Below are positions 50,850 to 57,910 of a stretch of DNA of 57,910 bases, piece after piece. The position numbers and the translations under genes are program-made. The DNA is from Gracilibacillus lacisalsi DSM 19029 (GTDB lineage: Bacteria; Bacillota; Bacilli; Bacillales; Amphibacillaceae). Positions within the stretch are counted from its first letter, which is position 1, and the number at the start of each line of letters is the position of its first letter. Below the pieces are notes generated by a model that was not told the origin of the DNA, ran no database searches, and was given only the letters and a program-made list of their open reading frames with translations. The stretch is taken from assembly GCF_000377765.1 (NCBI RefSeq), contig NZ_KB898683.1:1-57910 (forward strand). Direction: 5' to 3'.

Positions 50850-51191
50850 TTATTTGGTTTTGTTTAGGAATAGTAGACAGAAGAGGCAGTCGCCTTCTTG
50901 CCTTGGACTTCCAAAATGTACGTTACAAATATGAAAGCCTTCTTCATAAAGTCTGGCTAAATTATCGTATCCTTCGCCAATTGCTGCTTCATCATCAGCT
51001 TGCTCATTTTGCTCGGAACTTTCCGATTCATTGTCCAACCGTTGTCTGAGGTGATGATTTTCCATCTCTAGCCGGTGATTTTCTTCCAGCATTTCGCCTA
51101 ACTGCTGTTTCAAATCTCCTAGTTGCTGATATAATTGACCAATTTGTTCTTCCATGTCAGAAACTTGTTCAAATAATTCCTTTTTCTTCAC
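50850..51191 (-). CDS. yabA: Replication initiation control protein YabA
   Basis: Binds DnaA and DnaN and limits replication initiation. The GTG at 51191 ([20 protein letters not shown]) matches the B. subtilis N-terminus and gives 113 residues. The open frame extends 16 codons into ricT. An N-terminal leucine-zipper coiled coil (about 5-60) is followed by an acidic linker. The C-terminal zinc-binding domain is [20 protein letters not shown] with the C-x2-C end DCLFC. Confidence 0.94.
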   Translation of the reverse strand: MKKKELFEQVSDMEEQIGQLYQQLGDLKQQLGEMLEENHRLEMENHHLRQRLDNESESSEQNEQADDEAAIGEGYDNLARLYEEGFHICNVHFGSPRQEGDCLFCLLFLNKTK

Positions 51192-51204
51192 GTACTCCAC
51201 CCCA

Positions 51205-52032
51205 TTATTCTGTGGCCTGGGTATTAATAACTCCTTCATCTATAAGTTCATCTAATGTGTATTCAATCATACGTTCCTTTTCTGGAATTTCGATTTGAAT
51301 AAGGCGTTCCAGGATGTTGAGTCCGACTACCTTTCCATGGCCATAAGCTGTCGTTATTTCTTCACCTAGATCCGGTAATTCTTTTTTAGCCGTTTCATAA
51401 TCATCATTCTCATATTTCAAACAACACATTAAGCGCCCACAAAGACCAGAAATTTTCGATGGATTTAAGGAAAGGTTTTGATCTTTCGCCATTTTAATCG
51501 ATACTGGTTCAAAATCACCTAAGAATGTGGAACAACAAAGCATACGACCACACGGACCAATACCGCCTAACAGCTTAGCTTCATCTCTTACACCAATTTG
51601 ACGCAATTCAATGCGTGTTTTGAATACAGATGCAAGATCTTTTACTAAATTACGAAAATCGACTCTTCCATCGGCTGTAAAATAGAAAATAACTTTATTT
51701 CGATCAAATGTATATTCTACATCGACTAAATTCATTTCCAATTCATGCTCTTTTATTTTGGCCTGACATGTTTGATAAGCCTCTTCAGCAATCTCCTTAT
51801 TCTCCACGACAATCAATTTATCTTTGTCATTGGCAATACGAATTACTTTCTTGAGGGGAAGCACAACATCTTCTTCATCGACCTGCTTATTCGCAACAAC
51901 AACCTTACCAAACTCTACTCCTCTGACAGTCTCCACAATGACATAATCATCTGTATCGACCTTTAAGTCATCTGGATCAAAATAATATATTTTACCCGCT
52001 TTTTTAAAGCGGACACCTATAACTTCTATCAC
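51205..52032 (-). CDS. ricT: RicT (YaaT), Y-complex / PSP1 protein
   Basis: The 275-residue PSP1-domain protein is part of the RicA-RicF-RicT complex that affects RNase Y processing, competence and sporulation. Cysteines that ligate Fe-S clusters in the B. subtilis complex are conserved: [16 protein letters not shown] (about 165-180) and [14 protein letters not shown] (about 195-208). It starts 6 bases after the holB stop. Confidence 0.95.
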   Translation of the reverse strand: MIEVIGVRFKKAGKIYYFDPDDLKVDTDDYVIVETVRGVEFGKVVVANKQVDEEDVVLPLKKVIRIANDKDKLIVVENKEIAEEAYQTCQAKIKEHELEMNLVDVEYTFDRNKVIFYFTADGRVDFRNLVKDLASVFKTRIELRQIGVRDEAKLLGGIGPCGRMLCCSTFLGDFEPVSIKMAKDQNLSLNPSKISGLCGRLMCCLKYENDDYETAKKELPDLGEEITTAYGHGKVVGLNILERLIQIEIPEKERMIEYTLDELIDEGVINTQATE

Positions 52033-52038
52033 AAATAT

Positions 52039-53028
52039 TCACCTCTGTAGTTGAAGTGTTAATTGCTCCAATACTAACTGTGGGTGCACATTTTGCTCTA
52101 ATTTACGTTTTGCCTCCATAATATATTGTAAGTTATCAGTCGCATGGTTTATCGACCAATACATCGCTGCTGCTTCTAATTTATTATGGTGATTAGCAAA
52201 CACAATCCTAGAAGATTCATCTAAATGATAATGAACAATATCTCTAAACCATAATAATAATAAATCGAGACCTTCTTGTAACTGTGTACGTTCTTTAAAA
52301 TGTGGCATCCACTGCGTATGCACAAATATTGGCACTTCGTCTTTATTATGTTGAAGCATTTCAACTAATTGTACCACTAATTTTCGTGACTGTGCAAACC
52401 AAGTATCCTTACTCTTTTCGATTGCTTCTGATAAATTATTTGTTATATGAGTCATTAGACGGGCATTTGTTTCTGTTAAACCTTCTCTTTGTAAACTTTG
52501 CTCTAATTGCTTGGGATTTAGTGGTTTAAATGCGATCATCTGGCATCTGGAACGAATCGTAGACAGCATTGCGTGACTATTCTCTGTTAATAAAATAGCA
52601 GTTGTTTGCTGACTAGGCTCTTCTAAAAACTTTAGCAGTCGATTAGACGCATTATCGGTCATTTTTTCCGCCTGTAAAATAATATATACTTTTTTATTGG
52701 ACTCCAGTCCAGTATACGTAAATTCCTTTTGCAAATGTAAGATTTGTTCTTTCTTTATACTTGCTCCATCAGGGATGATAATATGTAAGTCAGGATGATT
52801 CCCACTTTTAATTCGGCGACAGTCACTACACTGATGACACGGGTCGACAGTTGTCCGTTCTTTACAAAAGATACTCATTGCGAAAAGGAGTGCAAGCTCA
52901 TACTTCCCCGTACCTTTATCACCGTGGAATAGATAGGCATGAGATATTCTTGATTTTTTAATACTGTTCATTACCATCTTACTGACAACAGTTTGTTTTT
53001 CTAGCATGTCCGCCCATACCGTGTCCAT
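52039..53028 (-). CDS. holB: DNA polymerase III delta' subunit
   Basis: A clamp-loader subunit of 329 residues. A P-loop-like HGDKGTGKYELAL lies near residue 36-48, and a zinc module with CxxC spacing (FCKERTTVDPCHQCSDCRR) near 54-72. The sensor-1-type region is LLKFLEEPSQQT. The frame is open for about 37 codons upstream without a start (see findings). Confidence 0.95.
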   Translation of the reverse strand: MDTVWADMLEKQTVVSKMVMNSIKKSRISHAYLFHGDKGTGKYELALLFAMSIFCKERTTVDPCHQCSDCRRIKSGNHPDLHIIIPDGASIKKEQILHLQKEFTYTGLESNKKVYIILQAEKMTDNASNRLLKFLEEPSQQTTAILLTENSHAMLSTIRSRCQMIAFKPLNPKQLEQSLQREGLTETNARLMTHITNNLSEAIEKSKDTWFAQSRKLVVQLVEMLQHNKDEVPIFVHTQWMPHFKERTQLQEGLDLLLLWFRDIVHYHLDESSRIVFANHHNKLEAAAMYWSINHATDNLQYIMEAKRKLEQNVHPQLVLEQLTLQLQR

Positions 53029-53259
53029 ATTATTGCCTACTTTCCTTTTTTTGATTAAGAAAAACTGAACACCTTCCGCCCAGTCCTTATCGATACATAC
53101 TAAGTGGATATGCGAGTGTTTGTACTCATAAATAACTACTTTTCAAAATGTAACTCCATCTGTATAACTATTTTTGCTTCTTAAAATATACGTAACCTTC
53201 CTATCATACTTGCTTATAAAAGTTGAGATACCAATGGTTAGCTGTCTTCCCCTTTTTTA
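53029..53259 (-). other. Gap between yaaR and holB with an open, start-less stretch
   Basis: The minus strand from about 53140 to 53029 is open in the frame of holB and reads YEYKHSHIHLVCIDKDWAEG and VQFFLIKKRK, with no ATG, GTG or TTG at its head, after a stop. I do not recognise it. It may be chance or the tail of a lost gene. Positions 53140-53259 show no other feature. Confidence 0.3.
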
Positions 53260-53304
53260 AAGAAGAGGATGGATTAGTTTTCTTCGCTAATCTATCCTCT
53301 GTAT
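53260..53304 (-). terminator. Possible yaaR terminator
   Basis: The minus strand has GAGGATAGATTAG, a loop, CTAATCCATCCTC. The stem is strong, but the tail (TTCTTTAAAAAAG) is a mediocre U run. Confidence 0.6.
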
Positions 53305-53306
53305 GC

Positions 53307-53747
53307 TTACGTATATAGGTTAATGAGGAGACCTTTTATTTCTCCAATTAAGTCCAAGATTTGAATAGAGTTTTTTTCTTGATCCATAACAGATTCAGTT
53401 AATTCCACTAGCTTTTCATCTACTTCTTCTACAATGGTTAATCTACGGTTATCTCCATCTAACATAAAACTGTGGGATTGTTTCAACTCCATCCCATAAT
53501 CCACTGCTTCTTTGACAAACCGCTTGACCATTCTTTTATATGCAGCGAGATCTTTAAAGGAACGAAATCGAGCAATTTTCTGTCCTTGAGCCGTTAATTC
53601 ACTCATTAATTTTTGTAGCTCGGCTTGTTTTAATTGTGTGGATTGCTGTCTCACCATCGTATCAAACCTTTGTGATGGTGGTCTTGATTGTTGATCCTTT
53701 TTGTTCAATGCTTCGAGTTGTGTACGCATTTCTTGACTAATTTTCAT
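53307..53747 (-). CDS. yaaR: DUF327 protein YaaR
   Basis: A 146-residue helical protein (QKIARFRSFKDLAAYKRMVK, RFVKEAVDYGMELKQSHSF). It belongs to a conserved family of unknown function found between darA and holB. No signal or membrane segment is seen. Confidence 0.9.
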   Translation of the reverse strand: MKISQEMRTQLEALNKKDQQSRPPSQRFDTMVRQQSTQLKQAELQKLMSELTAQGQKIARFRSFKDLAAYKRMVKRFVKEAVDYGMELKQSHSFMLDGDNRRLTIVEEVDEKLVELTESVMDQEKNSIQILDLIGEIKGLLINLYT

Positions 53748-53766
53748 AACTGGTGAAACCTACCTT

Positions 53767-54126
<360 letters not shown>

Positions 54127-54248
54127 TTAGTATAAAATAAGACTTCCATCAGAGGGAAGTTGCTTCATCCCGCTGCATTGGCATAATTATCAAGATACTA
54201 ACAGTTCTTAGTTTTCTGTAATGCTTCTAAATAGGTGCCCATAGACGT

Positions 54249-54875
54249 TCACCGTGATAAATATGCTTTTACCTTTTTATATGATTGTTCTTCTACTTCT
54301 ATTATATCAAAGTTTGCATCAATTCTCTCGATACGATCAGGAAATTTTATAAGTAACTGTTGATATGCTTCATAAACCTTTTGATGAAAAGATAATGATT
54401 CTAAATCTAACCTATTTTGTTCCCTTTCCACATTTTTATTAATTCGTTTTAATCCTTCTTCCGGATGTATATCAAAAAACAGGGTAAGATCTGGCATCTG
54501 GTCTGCAATGGCAAACTGATTTATTTGAAAAACTTCCTCCACGCCAAGACCACGTGCTGCACCTTGATAAGCAAGACTGCTATCTACAAAACGGTCACAA
54601 AGTACAATTTTACCCTCTTTCAATGCAGGTTCTACTATCTCCACTAAATGTTGCCTTCGTGCAGCAGCATATAATAATGCCTCTGTTCGTGCATCCATCA
54701 TCGTATTTTTTGTATCTAAAATGATGTCACGAATTCTTTCAGCAATCGGGATACCACCCGGCTCCCTTGTTTGGATTACTTGATGTCCGTCTTCTGTTAA
54801 GCGTTGTGCCAGTCGGTTAATGATAGTTGTTTTTCCAGCACCTTCGCCACCTTCAAATGTTATAAACACGTTCAT
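54249..54875 (-). CDS. tmk: Thymidylate kinase
   Basis: Phosphorylates dTMP to dTDP. The 208 residues contain the P-loop [13 protein letters not shown] (about 7-19), the DRX motif [13 protein letters not shown] (about 92-104) and the lid region. The start overlaps yaaO by 4 bases. Confidence 0.97.
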   Translation of the reverse strand: MNVFITFEGGEGAGKTTIINRLAQRLTEDGHQVIQTREPGGIPIAERIRDIILDTKNTMMDARTEALLYAAARRQHLVEIVEPALKEGKIVLCDRFVDSSLAYQGAARGLGVEEVFQINQFAIADQMPDLTLFFDIHPEEGLKRINKNVEREQNRLDLESLSFHQKVYEAYQQLLIKFPDRIERIDANFDIIEVEEQSYKKVKAYLSR

Positions 54876-56308
54876 TCTCCTTCTGTTACATCATAAATAT
54901 ATAAACCATTTCTTCGATTTTTTGGTTGAAAATTTATTTTTTGGTCTAATAAACCTTGTATCTTCTTTATTATTGTTTCGCTAATTTCCTCACCTTTTGC
55001 AAGCAAGGGAATTCCAGGTGGATATGGAATAATTGCCTCTGCAGCAATTTTACCAGCTGCTTCTTTCCAAATGCACCACTTTTGCTTTTGATGTCGCATA
55101 TCTGCATATGATAATGCTAGCGGTGTAATATCTTCGATAAAGTAATGGTTTTTTTCTTCTATTGTAGCATGCTTAGAGCAAAAAATTAATCTATCAGTAA
55201 TTCTCCTTATTTTATCTATTAAAATGTTAGGATCAATTGTCGGCTCTAACCCAAAAATAAATAGTATATGTTTGTCCGTTATTAATTCTGGGTAAAGCTT
55301 TTCTTCCTCAAATAGTTGTTTGACGTCTTGACTATTTACTCCTTCTTTAACACGCAAACATACTTTTAATGGATCATCGCTTTGTTCCAAGACCCAGCCA
55401 TTATTATCATTAAAACATGCACGAATTTTTTCTATATAAGCAAATAAATACTTACTTTGTTCTGACGTAAAAGTAGCTAAATAATATCTTGCTAAGTCCA
55501 AACTTGCCATAATCGGATACGATGGACTACTTGATTGCAACATTTGCAAATAATAGCTTACCCTCTCTCGCGCTACTCGACTACTTTGCACATGAAGATA
55601 TGCTGCCATAGTTAAAGCCGGTGTCATCTTATGTGCGGACTGAACAACAACATCTGCCCCCAGTTCCACAGCGGATGGTACGGGTAAGGATGGTAAAGAA
55701 AAATGACAGCCATGCGCTTCATCTACTAGAACGGTAATGTTATAAGAATGAGCTAGATCAATAATCTCTTGAATTGGATATATGTCTCCAAAATAATCTG
55801 GATAGGTAAGGATGACTGCTTTTGCCTCCTGGTATTCGGCTATCGCCTTTTTTACAGTTGCTACAGAAGGTGCTGTATACCTCTGATTGATTTTGTTATA
55901 AGCTGGAGGCAGGAAAATTGGTTGAACGCCTGCTAACTCCATCCCATGTAAAATCGATTTATGGCAATTCCGCTGCACGAGGACTTGATCACCTGAATCA
56001 CATGTTGCTAGTATCATAGCTAAGTTCCCAACAGTACTGCCATTCACTAAGAAATATGTATAGTTAGATCGAAACCAATCAGCAGCTATTTCTTGTGCTT
56101 CTTGAATCACACCCTCTGGTGCATGTAAATCATCTAAGCCATCTAATTCAGTGAGATCCATTTGCAAAAACGCTTGAAATTGTTCCTTGGCCTTCGCGAC
56201 AAATATTTCTCCATTTTTATGACCTGGAACGTGGAGTGATACATTTTGGTTATCCTTAAAGTCTGTTATTGCTTGATAGAGTGGTATTTGATTTTGCTTG
56301 CTATCCAT
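54872..56308 (-). CDS. yaaO: Orn/Lys/Arg decarboxylase family protein YaaO
   Basis: A 478-residue fold-type I PLP enzyme. The substrate-binding HVPGHKNG start (about 26-33), the VNGSTVGN phosphate loop, the DEAHGCHF aspartate/histidine motif and the PLP lysine in [10 protein letters not shown] (about 228-237) are clear. The C-terminal decarboxylase domain ends in [12 protein letters not shown]. It is a paralog of SpeA. The true substrate (arginine, lysine or other) cannot be read from the sequence. Confidence 0.93.
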   Translation of the reverse strand: MDSKQNQIPLYQAITDFKDNQNVSLHVPGHKNGEIFVAKAKEQFQAFLQMDLTELDGLDDLHAPEGVIQEAQEIAADWFRSNYTYFLVNGSTVGNLAMILATCDSGDQVLVQRNCHKSILHGMELAGVQPIFLPPAYNKINQRYTAPSVATVKKAIAEYQEAKAVILTYPDYFGDIYPIQEIIDLAHSYNITVLVDEAHGCHFSLPSLPVPSAVELGADVVVQSAHKMTPALTMAAYLHVQSSRVARERVSYYLQMLQSSSPSYPIMASLDLARYYLATFTSEQSKYLFAYIEKIRACFNDNNGWVLEQSDDPLKVCLRVKEGVNSQDVKQLFEEEKLYPELITDKHILFIFGLEPTIDPNILIDKIRRITDRLIFCSKHATIEEKNHYFIEDITPLALSYADMRHQKQKWCIWKEAAGKIAAEAIIPYPPGIPLLAKGEEISETIIKKIQGLLDQKINFQPKNRRNGLYIYDVTEGE

Positions 56309-56361
56309 TCTATTGCCTCTCTTTTATAGATAATTTGTATTGATAGCTTATGTGAATTTAG

Positions 56362-56396
56362 AAAAAAATAAATGGAATCACTAGTAGTGACTCCAT
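56362..56396 (-). terminator. csfB terminator
   Basis: The minus strand has ATGGAGTCACT-ACT-AGTGATTCCAT followed by a U-rich tail, overlapping the csfB stop. Confidence 0.88.
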
Positions 56397-56581
56397 TATA
56401 TAGTATAAGATGATTGATTGATAGCACGTAATTTTTCTACATAGAATTGATAATTTTCGTCTTTGGGACTCGTGGAAATGATTTTTTCCTCACATTCCTG
56501 ACAAATATAAAGTTGATATAAAAACATTCCGTCTTCCTTTGTTTGATTACATATACCACAAATATGAATATTCTTCCCCAT
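56396..56581 (-). CDS. csfB: Anti-sigma factor CsfB (Gin)
   Basis: A 61-residue zinc-binding inhibitor of sigma-G (and sigma-E) made under sigma-F. The ATG at 56581 (MGKNIHICGICNQ) follows GGAGGTG. The open frame extends 13 codons up without a ribosome site. Two CxxC pairs (CGIC at 8-11, CQEC at 30-33) and the family ending KIISTSPKDENYQFYVEKLR are present. B. subtilis has xpaC-yaaN after csfB. Both are absent here. Confidence 0.92.
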   Translation of the reverse strand: MGKNIHICGICNQTKEDGMFLYQLYICQECEEKIISTSPKDENYQFYVEKLRAINQSSYTI

Positions 56582-56600
56582 ATGCCACACCTCCATTAAG

Positions 56601-56629
56601 TAGTATGGCCAATCTAGCAAATAATATAC
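56601..56629 (-). promoter_or_regulatory. csfB sigma-F promoter (may also serve sigma-G)
   Basis: The minus strand has GTATA (56625-56629), 14 bases, GGCCATACTA (56601-56610). This fits the sigma-F -10 GGnnAnAnTA. The same bases contain CATACTA 17 from GTATA, a sigma-G-like pair. It lies 20-50 bases upstream of csfB. Confidence 0.7.
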
Positions 56630-56687
56630 AAAGAATAATAGATTTTTTCACTTCGACAATTTTATTGTTTTTTCACGTGAAACATTT

Positions 56688-57443
56688 TTATTTCTTGTAT
56701 CCAATCACTTGAATTCGACAGTAATCTGCATGCCATTGTTGATCTTTGTACAATGTTGGTTTTAATACCTGTTCAACACGCTTTACTAATTGTTCCTTTT
56801 CCGCATCATTCAAATGGGCTAACATGCCTGCCGCAAACATAAAAATCCAATTCTTCAATCCATCTTCCCCTTCTAACGGAGTTGGTCTAGTGAAATATCT
56901 TGCATAACTAACTGTAAGCCCAACCTCCTCCATTAGCGAAGTGTACTCTCCTATACTCGGAAAATACCATGGCTCCTCTAATTGATCATATGTTGGAAAT
57001 AATTGATGATAGGACTCTTGAATCGCCTGTCTTATATATAACACATTATCTTTACCACCAAACTCAACTACTAATCTTCCACCTGAATGCAAGCTTTGAT
57101 ATAACCTTTCCAATGCCTGCTTTGGTTTCGTCACCCAGTGCAATGTAGCATTAGAAAAAACAGCATCAAATTCATTATGAAATTCCATATCATATACATC
57201 CATTGTTTGAAAATGAAGGTTTGAGTACTTATTTTGAGCTTCTAGTATCATATTAGATGAGCGATCTACTCCGGTAATATTAGCCCCCATTTTGTTTATT
57301 TCATTTGCAAGGTCACCAGTACCACATCCTACATCCAGTATCCACTCTCCTTCCTTGGGAGAAAGTAAACGCAACACACCTTTGCCCAAGTTCGATACAA
57401 AGCTATGCCTTTCATCATACAAATTAGAAGACCAGAAATCCAT
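56688..57443 (-). CDS. Class I SAM-dependent methyltransferase
   Basis: A 251-residue cytosolic methyltransferase. Motif I is ILDVGCGTGDLANEI (about 35-49) and motif II ITGVDRSSNMI. A C-terminal region resembles trans-aconitate methyltransferase (FSNATLHWVTKPKQAL). The substrate cannot be inferred. GGAGGGG precedes the start at 57443. It lies between the 5S gene and csfB, a position without a counterpart in B. subtilis as I recall it, so it may be a local addition. A TATAAT lies about 33 bases upstream. Confidence 0.88.
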   Translation of the reverse strand: MDFWSSNLYDERHSFVSNLGKGVLRLLSPKEGEWILDVGCGTGDLANEINKMGANITGVDRSSNMILEAQNKYSNLHFQTMDVYDMEFHNEFDAVFSNATLHWVTKPKQALERLYQSLHSGGRLVVEFGGKDNVLYIRQAIQESYHQLFPTYDQLEEPWYFPSIGEYTSLMEEVGLTVSYARYFTRPTPLEGEDGLKNWIFMFAAGMLAHLNDAEKEQLVKRVEQVLKPTLYKDQQWHADYCRIQVIGYKK

Positions 57444-57583
57444 AAAACCCCTCCATATCTTTTCACCTATTATATACTAAATTATGGAACAAGATATTAA
57501 ATTTATAGAAATCATGTTCAAACTTTTTTATCTACAACGCTAGCAAGAATTAACACAGCTGTTTTTATACTTTCCTTACATAC

Positions 57584-57621
57584 AAAAAAACTCCCTAGTC
57601 CCTATGACTAAGAAGTTTTTT
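57584..57621 (-). terminator. rrn operon terminator
   Basis: The minus strand has AAAAAACTTCTTAGTC-ATAG-GGACTAGGGAGTTTTTTT, with G-U pairs, directly after 5S. Confidence 0.9.
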
Positions 57622-57629
57622 ATTAATGG

Positions 57630-57745
57630 CCTGGCAACGTCCTACTCTTGCAGGGGCGTGAGCCCCAACTACCATGGGCGCTGGAGAGCTTAACTACTGT
57701 GTTCGGCATGGGAACAGGTGTGACCTCTCCGCTATCGTCACCAGA
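57630..57745 (-). rRNA. 5S rRNA
   Basis: The minus strand reads a complete 116-base 5S rRNA, from TCTGGTGACGATAGCGGAGA through GTTCCCATGCCGAACACAG to GAGTAGGACGTTGCCAGGC. It follows 23S in the operon that enters from the right edge. Ends are set by Bacillus homology. Confidence 0.97.
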
Positions 57746-57818
57746 CTGTGTATAATATTTAAGGGATGTACCCTAAAAACTAGATAAGAGTTATATTACA
57801 AGTTCAAACAAATCGTAT

Positions 57819-57910
57819 AGTTAAGTCCTCGATCGATTAGTATTCGTCAGCTGCACATGTCACCATGCTTCCACCTCGAACCTATCTACCTCATCGTCTC
57901 TGAGGGATCT
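57819..57910 (-). rRNA. 23S rRNA, 3' end (partial)
   Basis: The minus strand shows the conserved end of 23S rRNA (GACGAATACTAATCGATCG, GAGGACTTAAC). The gene runs off the right edge. The 23S-5S spacer is about 73 bases and has no tRNA. Confidence 0.95.

Overview
The window is a low-GC Firmicutes chromosome segment from an endospore-forming member of the Bacillaceae, probably of the Gracilibacillus/Oceanobacillus/Amphibacillus type (genus is a guess). Sporulation genes (spoIIE, spoVT, spoVG, sspF, yabP-yabQ, csfB, fin) and Spo0A, sigma-H, sigma-B, sigma-F and sigma-G type sites support this. The gene order matches the origin-proximal block of Bacillus subtilis between two rRNA clusters (csfB ... 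lysS), read here almost entirely on the minus strand. A 23S-5S end lies at the right edge and a 16S start, with two promoters, at the left edge.

Right to left, in the direction of transcription: 23S-5S; a SAM methyltransferase; csfB; yaaO-tmk-darA-yaaR-holB-ricT-yabA; trmN6-yazA-rsmI; abrB (plus strand) with tandem Spo0A boxes; metS; yabD; yabE; rnmV-ksgA; veg; sspF; ispE-purR; spoVG; glmU-prs-ctc; pth-fin-mfd; spoVT; glcT-ptsG with a terminator/antiterminator leader; yabM-mazG-rqcP-yabP-yabQ-divIC-yabR; a tRNA-Met on the plus strand; spoIIE-yabS-yabT-tilS-hprT; ftsH; coaX-hslO-yacD-cysK; folP-folB-folK-yazB; a decayed dusB; lysS; the next rrn operon.

Compared with B. subtilis (from memory), several genes are missing from their usual slots: pabB-pabA-pabC, an intact dusB, yabG, ridA and xpaC-yaaN. 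glcT-ptsG and the methyltransferase are extra. dusB survives as an internally deleted remnant of about 165 bp.

The most unusual content is a family of nine intergenic elements of 249 to 593 bp, roughly one per 6 kb. They share terminal inverted repeats with the consensus ATAAACTGCGAAGTAA and encode no transposase. Eight carry one or two long imperfect hairpin modules built on one conserved core (CTTCAGCTAACTT / AAGTGGATCTTCAG) but with different outer stems. The ninth has the same ends around an array of 21-bp units in both orientations. Every copy lies just beyond a Rho-independent terminator. I know no name for this family. It looks like a MITE-like or structured-RNA repeat system with exchangeable cargo, and mobility and transcription are inference.
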